Source: Sabellastarte sp. h YS-2021 (Eukaryota > Annelida > Polychaeta > Sabellida > Sabellidae). Taken from it: 64,000 bases of DNA. Positions 57,001-61,382 of the stretch are shown in pieces. The translations under genes and the position numbers were made by a program. The stretch covers positions 153,264,221 to 153,328,220 of the forward strand of contig OZ024930.1 of NCBI GenBank assembly GCA_964017235.1. Direction: 5' to 3'. Below the pieces are notes generated by a model. It searched no databases. It saw nothing but the letters and a program-made list of their open reading frames with translations, and was not told the DNA's origin. Position 1 is the stretch's first letter. The number at the start of each line of letters is the position of its first letter.

Positions 57001-57351
57001 TAAAATTTTGTGTAAAATAGTGAATATAATTAATCATAGATGATGGTTAGTGGTTCATTAAATTTCAAACAGCGTTTTATTGGACAATAAGAGGACTTTC
57101 AAGGTTTAAATACTTGGATTAAAATTTATTCACCATCATGCAGGTCTGACTTCATTTGACCCTACTAGTCAAAGGAACAGTTTGGGCACTGCACACTCAG
57201 ATGTGCTATCAATGGTTTGAGTAACCAGATACTTACCAATCTTGCTTTATCTTCATTGCCTGTTACAATAAGCCAGTGGGGACTTTCTGGCATGAACAGA
57301 AACCCAATAAACTGGATGAGAGCTGGAACACCTCCCAAACCAAGCATGTAC
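5823..57351 (-). CDS. SLC2A13: Proton/myo-inositol cotransporter (HMIT) gene, partial, six internal exons
   Basis: The six exons at 57351-57237, 51694-51598, 50076-49965, 8641-8478, 6876-6762 and 6064-5823 splice into 281 codons without a stop, and every junction is GT-AG with compatible phase. Family motifs appear in order: PESPHWL after TM6, [13 protein letters not shown] in TM7, EKIGRRPL between TM8 and TM9, then a long Cys-rich loop between TM9 and TM10, the mark of HMIT within the sugar-porter (GLUT/SLC2) family. HMIT imports myo-inositol with protons across the plasma or endomembrane. Human HMIT is about 650 residues, so about 43% is here. N-terminal exons are expected beyond 64000 and the last exon(s), with the PETKG region, before base 1. 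The third to fourth visible exon interval is 41.3 kb and hosts a GPCR gene and most of the repeats. The intact frame argues for a working gene. Confidence 0.93.
6065..6761. other. HMIT intron, 697 bp
   Basis: Non-coding. At 6155-6245 it holds a (TAA)n run followed by a TTATATAGCGCTTTTTC block, which resembles the 3' end of marine-invertebrate SINEs. Nothing else recognised. Confidence 0.7.
6762..6876 (-). CDS. SLC2A13: HMIT exon: TM9 and start of exoplasmic loop
   Basis: 115 bp; acceptor TTTATTTCCAG above 6876, donor GTAAGC at 6761. It completes a split Gly codon (G|GA), encodes [19 protein letters not shown] (TM9 and a possible NLT glycosylation site) and ends GTQCDIYG with the last Gly codon split GG|A. 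Confidence 0.93.
6877..8477. other. HMIT intron, 1.6 kb
   Basis: AT-rich non-coding sequence with poly-T runs. Small open frames here (for example 7830-8036) have no family resemblance and lie inside the intron. Nothing further recognised. Confidence 0.75.
8478..8641 (-). CDS. SLC2A13: HMIT exon: end of TM7, TM8 and GRR motif
   Basis: 164 bp; acceptor GTTTTGTAG above 8641, donor GTACGA at 8477. It completes the Met codon AT|G and reads [12 protein letters not shown], then [20 protein letters not shown] (TM8), then [21 protein letters not shown] is the conserved cytoplasmic loop 8-9 motif of sugar porters. Leaves in phase 1. Confidence 0.95.
9107..9434. mobile_element. 328-bp MITE with CCCCTTTCACAC termini
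   Basis: Perfect 20-bp terminal inverted repeats: CCCCTTTCACACTACAGGCA at 9107-9126 and its reverse complement at 9415-9434. No coding capacity. A pure C-run of about 19 bases (about 9160-9178) lies inside. A diverged copy in the opposite orientation is at 52407-52851. No clear target duplication, so the superfamily is undetermined. Confidence 0.85.
9435..12457. other. Intron sequence, no gene seen
   Basis: AT-rich. 10355-10412 matches the start of the SINE fragment at 13316 (shared GTCAAAGTT.GGGTTTT and CAGCCAGGG). Around 10080-10130 a stretch ending TTTACTGGTGCC resembles dispersed segments near 18690 and 51950. No convincing frame: 11494-11856 is open on the minus strand but has no recognisable domain. 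Confidence 0.6.
12458..12737 (+). mobile_element. tRNA-derived SINE, copy 1
   Basis: Head CACTGTGGCCTTGTGGGTAAC resembles a tRNA box A region; GGGTTTGATGACC stands where box B is expected. The body ends GAGTCCTGTACTAG then GAGATATTGTGC and an AT-rich tail. The minus-strand copy at 50398-50695 matches along its length and has a better box B. Transcription would be by RNA polymerase III and movement by a LINE. Old copy with several mismatches. Confidence 0.75.
13316..13440 (-). mobile_element. tRNA-like SINE fragment
   Basis: On the minus strand GAGGCCTAGTGGGTTAGCA resembles box A and TGTTCAACTCCCAC resembles box B, followed by a short body. A piece of the same body is repeated at 10355-10412. 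Truncated. Confidence 0.55.
14048..15266 (+). mobile_element. Satellite-cored element, group A, copy 2
   Basis: Begins TAGCATCGGAGAAGCCCATA (14048), then about 300 bp shared with the copy at 15397 and with 51730, then five or six tandem units (about 14450-15130, irregular period of roughly 130-150 bp) carrying AAGGTCACTATGGCAAGG, and ends in the hairpin ACAGCCCTTAAGGGTTGT (15239-15256) followed by GAGGTAAAAT. The 5' arm here reads TACCCCAAAACCC, decayed from TACCCCACAGCCT. No open frame of note. Confidence 0.75.
15397..16523 (+). mobile_element. Satellite-cored element, group A, copy 3
   Basis: Begins CAGCATCAGAGATGCCCATA (15397) with the arm TACCCCACAGCCT at 15415-15427. Tandem units run about 15780-16430, and the 3' hairpin CACAGCCTTTAAAGGCTATG is followed by GGGTAAAAT. 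The descending arm AGGCTATGGGGTA (16507-16519) is the reverse complement of the 5' arm with one mismatch. It follows copy 2 in the same orientation after only 130 bp. Confidence 0.78.
16524..20743. other. Intron sequence, no gene seen
   Basis: AT-rich. Contains a G-run of about 18-20 (about 18849-18868), a dispersed repeat at about 18640-18790 that recurs at 59200-59310 (shared GGATAATAAAAGTAAAACAT), and a short tandem duplication near 20060-20140 (ATCATTCAGGAAGT.TTCCTA twice). No supported coding sequence. Confidence 0.6.
20754..20986 (-). mobile_element. tRNA-derived SINE with target duplication
   Basis: 233 bp flanked by the duplication AGAGTGTGAA at 20744-20753 and 20987-20996. On the minus strand the head has GTGTGGTAACACTCTCGCC and GGGTTCGGTTC, in place of boxes A and B, and the 3' end is GCCAAATAAATAAATAAATT. 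The tail and body match 29138-29272 and, more weakly, 63078-63306, so this is a family. Confidence 0.88.
21100..21480. repeat. Tandem GGTGGTCCACCAGTGGCCCA minisatellite
   Basis: About six imperfect units of roughly 60-70 bp, each with a GTGGTCCACC.GTGGCCCAC core that is itself nearly palindromic, separated by variable AT-richer segments. Part of the CCCAGATAGC element. Confidence 0.75.
21819..22035 (-). repeat. DIRS copy 2 right inverted terminal repeat
   Basis: Matches the reverse complement of 27711-27880 over about 170 bp with few differences. The outermost 45 or so bases are unique to this end and are mirrored by the first half of the internal complementary region. Contains the palindrome TGACGTCA at 22012-22019. 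Confidence 0.88.
22012..22019. promoter_or_regulatory. Full CRE palindrome in DIRS terminal repeat
   Basis: TGACGTCA is the consensus site for CREB/ATF factors. It is present in both terminal repeats (also 27721-27728). In the left repeat it would lie upstream of gag. Function inferred only. Confidence 0.5.
22095..22191 (-). repeat. DIRS copy 2 internal complementary region
   Basis: 22095-22150 is the reverse complement of the right outer end (21819-21870), and 22150-22191 the reverse complement of the left outer end (27860-27900), including GCGTTAATACATCCTATCC. The junction is near 22150. Diagnostic of DIRS-type replication. Confidence 0.9.
22192..22553. other. DIRS copy 2 3' non-coding segment
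   Basis: Lies between the recombinase stop and the internal complementary region. Contains a C-run at 22351-22359 and repeated TACATATTTA(CA) short repeats at 22470-22545. No coding signal. Confidence 0.6.
22554..23640 (-). pseudogene. DIRS copy 2 tyrosine recombinase, one frameshift
   Basis: The catalytic half is in one frame (from about 23335 down to the TGA at 22554). It has [11 protein letters not shown] with the first Arg, the H-x-x-R motif in AHDVRSF, the His in ACHWKSHN and the Tyr nucleophile in FYLKDV. The N-terminal core-binding part ([23 protein letters not shown]) is in the frame of 23997-23308, which stops just past LLDSP, so a small indel near 23310-23335 separates the halves. 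The frame overlaps the RNase H/MT reading frame, a normal DIRS arrangement. Compared with copy 1 it keeps the Trp in GIPSWNLSL. Confidence 0.9.
23466..24439 (-). pseudogene. DIRS copy 2 RNase H and methyltransferase-like region
   Basis: RNase H blocks [18 protein letters not shown] and [13 protein letters not shown] lie in the 24405-24178 frame, followed by [11 protein letters not shown] and [11 protein letters not shown] in a second frame, and [22 protein letters not shown] and [14 protein letters not shown] in a third. At least two frameshifts separate them. The last blocks correspond to the MT region of DIRS elements. Confidence 0.85.
24463..25687 (-). pseudogene. DIRS copy 2 reverse transcriptase with Cys-rich leader
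   Basis: The frame opening at 25687 starts with a Cys- and His-rich stretch containing CKCSYCH and [13 protein letters not shown], then [23 protein letters not shown] and the RT block [10 protein letters not shown]. The frame is then lost near 24990 and RT resumes in the 24975 frame with LPFGLSTAP, catalytic YLDD (24837-24826 in HQYLDDWLV), NREKSEL and FVGYQFDL. A third frame carries [12 protein letters not shown] near 24560. So there are at least two indels. The Cys pairs suggest a zinc-binding segment before RT; that is inference. Confidence 0.88.
25700..27598 (-). pseudogene. DIRS copy 2 gag region, broken
   Basis: Starts at an ATG at 27598 followed by [19 protein letters not shown] and a further Cys in EHDC, a Cys/His cluster that could bind zinc. 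Later parts lie in the frames 27189-26713 (acidic, Pro/Thr/Glu-rich), 26632-25730 (Lys/Ser-rich, with basic [15 protein letters not shown] near the end) and 25968-25375. The overlap of the last frame with the RT frame is about 300 bp. Frame changes near 27370, 27190 and 26630 mean no single product. Assigned to gag by position between the left terminal repeat and RT. Confidence 0.7.
27711..27900 (-). repeat. DIRS copy 2 left inverted terminal repeat
   Basis: Inverse of the right terminal repeat over about 170 bp. The outer 40 bases (27860-27900, with GGATGTATTAACGCAATAAA) are unique to this end and mirrored in the internal complementary region. Contains the CRE palindrome at 27721-27728, about 120 bp upstream of the gag ATG. 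Confidence 0.88.
28563..30580. repeat. Two tandem copies of a roughly 1-kb segment
   Basis: 28563-29642 and 29643-30580 align along their length, each starting near TACATAAAGTATCCAA and ending near CATAGCCAACGGTGGCC. The first is longer by about 148 bp because of a SINE (29138-29272) plus its 13-bp duplication. Both hold CCACCAGTGG-type motifs of the surrounding element. Confidence 0.88.
29138..29272 (-). mobile_element. 5'-truncated SINE with perfect 13-bp target duplication
   Basis: Flanked by AGCAAAGTGAAGG at 29125-29137 and 29273-29285. On the minus strand it ends CAAATAAACAATAAA, the same tail type as 20754-20986, and matches that SINE over its 3' half (shared TCATATCACGACGGGTAGT on the plus strand). 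The head with boxes A and B is missing. The second tandem segment has an empty site near 30207. Confidence 0.93.
30601..32579. other. Intron sequence, no gene seen
   Basis: AT-rich without recognisable repeats or frames. It could hold 5' regulatory sequence or a 5' UTR exon of the GPCR that starts at 33134, but nothing specific is visible. Confidence 0.55.
32580..32789. mobile_element. 210-bp MITE with CAGGGGCCATATTC-type termini
   Basis: Left ATCAGGGGCCATATTCGACA and right TGTAGAATACGGTCCCTGAT are inverted over about 29 bp with a few mismatches. The inside is symmetrical in places (CTTAAATAAGG, TTACTTGAAATC). Not coding. It sits 345 bp upstream of the GPCR start codon. Related ends occur at 45896/49626, 54819/55212 and 57826. 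Confidence 0.8.
33134..34255 (+). CDS. Rhodopsin-class peptide GPCR, FMRFamide-receptor-like, single exon
   Basis: 373 residues with seven hydrophobic segments: about 59-81, 92-114, 136-160, 181-203, 231-255, 286-309 and 331-352. The order and landmarks fit class A: GN (73-74) in TM1, IVD (101-103) in TM2, P243 in TM5, P303 in TM6 and a Phe/Arg-rich helix 8 after TM7, then CC (366-367) as possible lipid anchor. The N-terminus has sites NAT (18) and NQT (41) and no clear signal peptide. Three landmarks are unusual: DRY is MRY (161-163), NPxxY is NFVIY (344-348), and TM3/extracellular loop 2 lacks the usual disulfide cysteines; C51 and C322 could pair instead. The ATG has A at -3 and G at +4. 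The closest named group I recognise is the FMRFamide/peptide receptor-like set expanded in molluscs; the ligand is unknown. It lies inside the HMIT intron on the other strand. Confidence 0.9.
   Translation: MDLQAINNERLTTDGIRNATEDILRNPISTDYENYEYYYGNQTEDLGDIDCDARTLRIYSFIILVPGVLGIIGNLVSAMIINRQPEGSASVMALLLKILAIVDNSYVLLYLITIHLTYTFYYSYAIDPTSIVVQIFTIVAEPILFFVQMSTVYVTIIIAFMRYIAICKPFKAPTVCTRKNAWLALLVTAVISVVIHLPMFFAHTLIKEGGIWYATPTKLYEYKSYNFGYRIVFMDILMRGVVPLAALMFFNGRLLMSLYRQPKVPCISDSSEPQSSMTQQKEAQNVTVVIMAIIGVFILSYLPQTVNYIIQEMNPQRFKMSCGSPEYNVNYVFDALMALNSCVNFVIYYLLRENFRKRLKVCLFGCCFKETAL
34476..34481 (+). terminator. Poly(A) signal for the GPCR
   Basis: AATAAA 221 bp after the stop codon, followed by a T-rich stretch. 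A usual distance for a 3' end; other AT-rich hexamers lie further downstream. Confidence 0.5.
34482..37499. other. Intron sequence with a loose satellite
   Basis: 35320-36190 holds diverged tandem units (110-170 bp) with AGTAGCTATTACTCACTT, CAACAAAATACTC and AATGCAATAGTTTTCAA. A similar GGCTATTACTCATGT occurs at 48777 in the 3' module of another element. 37390-37490 contains one badly decayed unit of the 147-bp satellite that follows. No gene seen. Confidence 0.6.
37500..40205 (+). mobile_element. Satellite-cored element, group C (147-bp array)
   Basis: Head TAGCGCATCGGAGAACCGATGC (short hairpin 37516-37533), then arm ATTGTATCCACCG (37536-37548), about 15 satellite units, a 3' module of about 380 bp with a GC-rich GCGGCGGCGGCG stretch, and the hairpin GTATCCACCGGA/TCCGGTGGATAC (40175-40202). 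The end CGGTGGATACAAT (40193-40205) is a perfect 13-bp inverse of the 5' arm. No transposase. It abuts the DIRS relic starting at 40206. Confidence 0.72.
37585..39800 (+). repeat. 147-bp satellite array
   Basis: The landmark AAGCGAG recurs at 37585, 37732, 37881, 38028, 38175, 38322, 38469, 38616, 38763, 38910, 39057, 39204, 39351, 39498, 39645 and 39792: every step is 147 except one of 149. Each unit carries TTTGACCTTG, an 11-base spacer and CAAGGTCAAA, an inverted pair with 10-11-bp arms. As 147 is divisible by 3, long open frames arise from the periodicity and are not genes. Confidence 0.95.
40206..42880 (-). mobile_element. Decayed DIRS relic, copy 3
   Basis: Follows the order of the minus-strand DIRS copy at 21819-27900 without any long frame. 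The segment near 40258 (GGTGCCAC) matches its 23988 region. An RNase H remnant with LLALKKF and TVLM is at about 40440-40560. The YLDD codons survive at 41082-41071 next to the TGGTT context, and the GTGAATTCCATGGG.GCTGT stretch at 41140-41160 matches 24896-24915. A gag-end match (CAACCCAT.AAAGCT near 42567) fits 26735. The recombinase end is missing at the boundary with the satellite element at 40205. Confidence 0.8.
42960..44336 (+). mobile_element. Satellite-cored element, group B
   Basis: 5' arm AAGTGTCCCG (42960-42969), about five units of a 169-bp satellite (43060-43950), a 3' module of about 370 bp, and the hairpin AAGCGTCCC TTGC GGGACGCTT (44314-44335). The arm and the hairpin end match 9 of 10. 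The satellite is homologous to that at 46380-48730 (shared CAAAATGGCCG, ATACCCTG, CGCTCTATCT). Confidence 0.65.
43060..43950 (+). repeat. 169-bp satellite array, group B
   Basis: AAAATGGC landmarks at 43133, 43302, 43631 and 43801, with one shortened unit at about 43460. Units hold GCATTTTTGTGTTTTGCAAT, TCGAAAATTCAAAATGGC and GCTCTATCTAGCACGG. The 60-90-residue open frames over this region are repeat shadows. Confidence 0.9.
44850..45120 (+). pseudogene. Fragment of a GPCR paralogue
   Basis: Translation in broken frames gives YNGNQT then a stop, then GCGATGCC, then [18 protein letters not shown] and [10 protein letters not shown]. These match the 33134-34255 receptor from its NQT site through TM1 ([15 protein letters not shown]) to the start of TM2 (ASVMALLLK), in the same orientation. 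Stops and a frame change before and after show it is dead, and nothing after TM2 is seen. Likely a degraded tandem duplicate of the receptor. Confidence 0.85.
45121..45895. other. Intron sequence, no gene seen
   Basis: AT-rich apart from a C-rich patch (CCCCCCCGCCCCCC near 45600). No feature recognised. Confidence 0.6.
46228..49164 (+). mobile_element. Satellite-cored element, group D
   Basis: 5' arm ATGTCCACCC (46228-46237) preceded by ATAGCATAGAAGAA, a satellite array (46380-48730), a 3' module with ACCAAATTTGGTGACAATAG and repeated GGACATCGGAC (49077-49118), then the hairpin TCCACCCCCC/GGGGGGTGGA (49141-49161). Its end GGGTGGACAT (49155-49164) is the perfect inverse of the arm. No coding capacity. 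Confidence 0.68.
46380..48730 (+). repeat. 169-bp satellite array, group D
   Basis: AAAATGG landmarks at 46461, 46621, 46790, 46958, 47127, 47428, 47597, 47766, 47935, 48104, 48273, 48434 and 48603: most steps are 168-169. One unit near 47270 has lost its middle and one (48434) is 8 bp short. Each unit has AAAATGGCCGCCATTTT and most have GTCGAAAATTT(C/T)GAC. Open frames of 74-80 residues on both strands recur with the units and are not genes. Confidence 0.95.
49965..50076 (-). CDS. SLC2A13: HMIT exon: TM7
   Basis: 112 bp; acceptor TTTTAACAG above 50076, donor GTAAGT at 49964. It completes a Lys codon (A|AA), then reads [19 protein letters not shown] and [13 protein letters not shown], the sugar-porter TM7 signature (QQLxGIN), and ends with AT of the split Met. 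Confidence 0.95.
50398..50695 (-). mobile_element. tRNA-derived SINE, copy 2
   Basis: On the minus strand: TGGCCTAGCGGGTAAC (box A-like, 50687-50672) and GGGTTCAATCC (box B-like, 50643-50633), spaced as in a tRNA gene. A body shared with 12458-12737 follows, including GCGCTTTGAGTCCTGTA and GGAGATATTGCGC, then a (TAA)n tail at the low-coordinate end. It lies in the HMIT intron between the TM7 exon and 51598. Confidence 0.88.
50696..51597. other. HMIT intron remainder, no gene seen
   Basis: AT-rich sequence between the SINE and the next exon. Nothing recognised. Confidence 0.6.
51598..51694 (-). CDS. SLC2A13: HMIT exon: central cytoplasmic loop
   Basis: 97 bp; acceptor ATTTATAATCAG above 51694, donor GTAAGA at 51597. 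It reads [20 protein letters not shown] and [12 protein letters not shown], the acidic loop between TM6 and TM7, and ends with one base of a Lys codon. Confidence 0.92.
51730..51926 (+). mobile_element. Group A element copy without its array
   Basis: 51730-51840 matches the unique region of the group A elements (AATAACATTTAAGA.AGAAAATGT, compare 14199-14222). It passes almost at once into the 3' end GTGAAACAATACCC and the hairpin ACAGCCTTTTGGCTGT (51901-51916) with GGGGTAAAAA. The tandem units are missing and the 5' end is not found. Confidence 0.65.
52407..52851. mobile_element. Second MITE copy, inverted and diverged
   Basis: Ends TGCCTGTAGTATGAAAGGGG (52832-52851), one mismatch from the 9107-9434 terminus. 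The body shares AAATTTCCGCCTCTGATTTC and GGTACCGTGAGCATGCGCA on the reverse strand. The G-run at about 52776-52791 is at the place of the C-run in the first copy. The left terminus has decayed. Confidence 0.75.
52905..53300. repeat. Four-unit minisatellite of about 100 bp
   Basis: TGTGTA(A/G)ATA landmarks at 52925, 53036, 53135 and 53231. Units share ATTGTTTTATGTTTAAGGA, GTTTGGATTTAAATC and AAGCTGTCAACACTGTG. Confidence 0.8.
53490..53768 (+). mobile_element. Short element with the group A-E plan
   Basis: 5' AAGAAGCCCAGCCCGCAGG (arm AAGCCCAGCCC at 53506-53516) and 3' hairpin CCAGCC/GGCTGG (53742-53759) followed by GGTTAAAA. The end GGGCTGGGGTT inverts the arm with one mismatch. Inside are TTGACCTTGAAG and a long C-run (about 53680-53698), but no real array. 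Confidence 0.5.
54819..55212. mobile_element. 394-bp MITE-like element, CAGGCTGGTATTCAT ends
   Basis: Left CCAGGCTGGTATTCATAATA and right TTTTTTATGACAGCCCAG are imperfectly inverted. The interior repeats ACTCAAA and its complement. The ends resemble those at 45896 and 49626. A lone related end, TGTGAATACCAGCCCTG, is at 57829-57845. Confidence 0.55.
55213..57236. other. HMIT intron sequence, no gene seen
   Basis: AT-rich. A SINE-3'-end-like block (TTCTCATATAGCATTTTTC, AAGTGCTTAACA) is at 55360-55405. The open frame 56149-56382 has no recognisable domain. Confidence 0.6.
57237..57351 (-). CDS. SLC2A13: HMIT exon: TM6 and PESP motif
   Basis: 115 bp; acceptor CTTTTGCAG above 57351, donor GTAAGT at 57236. 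It completes a codon (probably Arg), then [19 protein letters not shown] (TM6) and [12 protein letters not shown], the PESPRWL motif of sugar porters with His for Arg, ending in phase 0 after NEDKARL. The preceding exon is not visible up to 64000. Confidence 0.95.
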
Positions 57352-60300
57352 CTGCAAAAGATAGAGGAAACAATTAGCACATTTTCTTTATTGGTTTTGT
57401 CATTTAACTAAAGTCCTCTCGTGTAGTTTTGATATCATCCAAATTATAATTCATGAATTACTTAGTATTTTAATGTGTTTTTTATGGTCTGAACAAAGGT
57501 TTTGCCTCCACCTACTGATGTGGGTTTGAAATCTTGGTCTGTGGCTCAAGTGGCAAAGTCAGTATGTCTAGTTGCTTGCTAAGCATAATTGTCTTCAAAT
57601 CAGAATCTTATCCAACTGCACTGAAGCAATGTTAAGTTGAACTGCAAGGAACCAGAAAACATTCCACTTAGCAGTAAATGTCAATGGAAATAACCAAGGA
57701 CCAGGGGAACTACATTACAAGCAAAAAAAAAGGGTCAGTGAAAATTGACCCCAAAACAGTAAAAGTTCAGGATTAAAAGCCATATACTAGACTTGTGTTT
57801 TGCTGTTGGTCTTTGGATGATCTCTTTTGTGAATACCAGCCCTGTTATTTGCTGCTGCTTTATAAGTTTATTCAGTATAATGCTACTAGAAGGAATAATA
57901 CTGTTGTATGCACCTCTTTTAGTCATGCCCGTCATAATATGACCTACAATGCACAGGACACAGCAAGCAACAATGAACCCAAATAAAACATATTGCATTG
58001 ATCAAATATAGAGTATATTGTGCCTCTTACAATACCTAACAACATTAAAAAATGTAATAAAGCAAGGTACACTTTAAGCATGCAGTAAACCTGACAGTAT
58101 TTTATTAACAACAAAAATCTACAAACAGAATTAACACAAACAGAAGATAATAATTCTGGACAATACAATATTTTCTACAAACTACCTGGCTAGTGCATCT
58201 ACATAGTTTAATTTTTGTACTGACAAATTGTAAGTCATAACATCAGCTTTTATTGGTAAGATTTCAGTGACTCCACACTGCTGGTTTGGCAAACACTGAT
58301 AAATGCTCATTTTCCTGCCAGTGATGAATCTATTTTATTAGACATTTTGAAGGCTTAAGCTTCTCTTATATACCACCGTATGTTTAATTACAAGCTGTTT
58401 ACAGGAAAAAATGGGCCACCATGTCAATGTCATGCAAGTGAACGGCAAGTGAAAAGCACGTCTTCCGTAGGTATTTTTAGATGCAGGCCAGAGCCATAAA
58501 GAAGAAATTTGTATAGAAATCGTTTTCTGTGAGGTTGTAGAAATAACTGACATACAGCCAGGCAAAAAAATCACTTGCTTTGTTAGTAACATGCCCCAGC
58601 AAACATCTAATTCCCCCACAAACTGGCCACATCCATAAATTTCACAAAATCATAGGACACGTATGAGTGATAATGCCATGCGGTGGAATGTAAGGGAAGG
58701 CTTTACTCTCTTTTCTGAACAGATTTATTTTAAAACAGAATCGATGCTCAAAATACATTCAGCAAATTGAAGAGTCTTTGAATGATTGAAAGCAATATTT
58801 TACATTATTTTAATTTTTCTTTTCATAATTTTAATATTTTGTTTATACATTTATCTTGGGTGTATTTTCCACAAACTCTAGCTTTTAGTGTGCCATGTTA
58901 ATGTTTCTCCCTCAAAACCACCAGATAGCAAGAATCTTATTCAGCATGACGGACCACCACAAGCCATATTTCACTTAAATACTGGGAGACACAACACAAG
59001 GACAAATTTATTTGTATAATCCGGTGCAACCTACTCTGCGTAGTTAGTATTTCAAATATGTCAACAAATATGCTGGGTTTTTTCAACATATTTCATTAAA
59101 TATATAAGCCACCAATGTTATGCACAGCATTAGAAAGGTATTGTTACAGAGCTTCTGCTCATTTTATTGTATTAAAATCCATACAGAAAAAGGTGGAGAA
59201 ATGTAAAGTGACAGTATATACATGATAGCCTTTTTACATTCCTTCTTTAAATATGGACTCAGTTCACTTTATATCCATACGAAATGGCGGATAATAAAAG
59301 TAAAACATCTTGTTTGATAAATATTAAAAATATCACCAGGAAGAATAAGAACATAATATTTGTGCTATGCTTTCCTATAATATTGCAATCTTCATTCATG
59401 ATTATATTTTTTTGGCATATTTCATTTGGGAAGTTTTCTCATTGAAAACCTTGTCAGTAATCATGGTACAAGTGTTCATGCTGCAAAGCATTACCAAACC
59501 ATCAAAAGTCTTACATATTACAATCTTTTTATTGCAATTAATTAATTCTGGGAAATTGCAATCAAATAATTGTAACTAAATGCTCAAATATTCCACTACA
59601 GTTAGCATGGAAATAGAAAGTTTACTCAAAATGAACGACCCTCAAACTGGCAAATGTCACAATATCACATGAGGTTCTTTGACCTATCTTATAAAGAAGT
59701 ATAAAATATTAAATCTTTTCAGTCTCACAGGAGGATTACCACCTACACACTAAAGCTAATAAATATTTAAATCTTGTGTTATCCCACATGGGATTTCACC
59801 AGACAGATCCTTATAAAATAATCCTTAGTGTGTTCAATTTGCAACTGCTGATTTTTCAACACAATTTATCTTTTCTTCTTTCGAGATATTACAAAATGTT
59901 TCCACGACTAGCAATCCTTAATTTGTTATTTTTTCTATCTTATAGTAAAAAAACTTTATTTCTAATTTTGTCTATATTTTGCCAATATCTTTTCATCTGC
60001 AGTGGATTTCCTGTTTATTACTGTAAAAACAACAGCTAAAATCAACACACCTGGATACACCATCACATAAAATATGTAATCCACTCCACAATAAATGCTA
60101 AGTACAATCATGTCATCCGCAGAAAGGTAAATCTGTGATTATTAGAATCACAGCTTTGTGTACTCACTTGGGTCAGCCTAGTATGCCAAAAGGACTGGGA
60201 CACTAGCTCTACTCCAGTGAACCAGAAAATAGTTTTAAATTCTCATTGGAAATAGGTGGTGAGTTATATTTTTTGGTTCTGGTGGTAATTATTGAAATAA

Positions 60301-60606
60301 AAATTCTTTGATTATACTACTAGTAGTATATCTTCCTGAAACTTCTTAATATGGACACTGAACTATTTCTGGAACTGGACCAACCCGTTTTTGGACATCA
60401 GCACCTTAGAAGATGTTTACATCAATTTTGGCACTTTATAAATGTTTCTTACTTACTTCAGTTCAAAAGTCGTAACAGTTGAAGTAAAATGGCAAAGATA
60501 GAGATATTGACAATTTGATGTAAAATTGCAACAAACCAATAAACATTTGAAAAATTTCAGTTTTATTGTGATGTAGTACATTTTATATATGAAAGGAACA
60601 CTAGTA
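57352..60606. other. HMIT intron sequence, no gene seen
   Basis: AT-rich. 58921 has a CCAGATAGCAAGA terminus-like motif with GGACCACCA nearby, and 59060-59310 resembles the dispersed repeat at about 18450-18800. No upstream HMIT exon recognised. Confidence 0.55.
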
Positions 60607-61382
60607 CAGTAGAACCTTGATTATCTAGCCTTCTACTATCCGAATCTCTGGATCAACCGAACCAAAATCTTTTCTCCCCACATATAATACGCCATCTAGC
60701 ATCAGCAATAATACAGGATTTTACACATTCTCGGACATCATTTATTTTTGTGCTTTCTAAAACATACCATCCACAAAAAGCCTAACTTCTTTCAGCTTTA
60801 TCACCATTATTACAACAATTAATTCAATTACACGACCCCACTATACAACTTCTTTGATAATGCTCCAATCAATAAAAGCGTGTTTGATTGGGTATTACAA
60901 TTTATAATCTCCAGGAGTTAAAAGGTCCATTCACAGACTGATGTGTATTAAAAGAAAAGACATCAACAATGCATTACCAACCAAACACACCTATCACTGA
61001 AGGTGTGTTCACTTTGGGTTTTACAATAAATAATCTCCCGGATGTTTATCTAAAATTAAAATGTCACCAATGCATGTACCAAGCAAACACACCCAGCTCA
61101 AATCTGTGTAATATTTTAAATAGAATTGATAATATCCATAGATATGAAGCAAATAAGTGACAATTAGAGGGTCAGTTATGTTATATTACACAAATATATT
61201 AAACTACATCATCAATGACCACCGACATCTACATTTAGTGCATAAAACGATCTCTCTTCAATTATCGCCCACTCGGTAACCCATAGACAGTGAATTTCAG
61301 CTTCCTTCATCTATCCGAACCCCTTGATTATCCGACTGGATTGTGTGTCTCCCACTGGGTTCAGATAATCGAGGTTCTACTG
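60607..61382. mobile_element. pogo/Tigger-like non-autonomous DNA transposon
   Basis: 776 bp. Ends CAGTAGAACC and GGTTCTACTG are inverted, extended by TTGATTATCT against AGATAATCGA, and flanked by TA on both sides, the target duplication of the Tc1/mariner-pogo group. TATCCGAA motifs recur inside both ends. No transposase frame. Confidence 0.85.
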
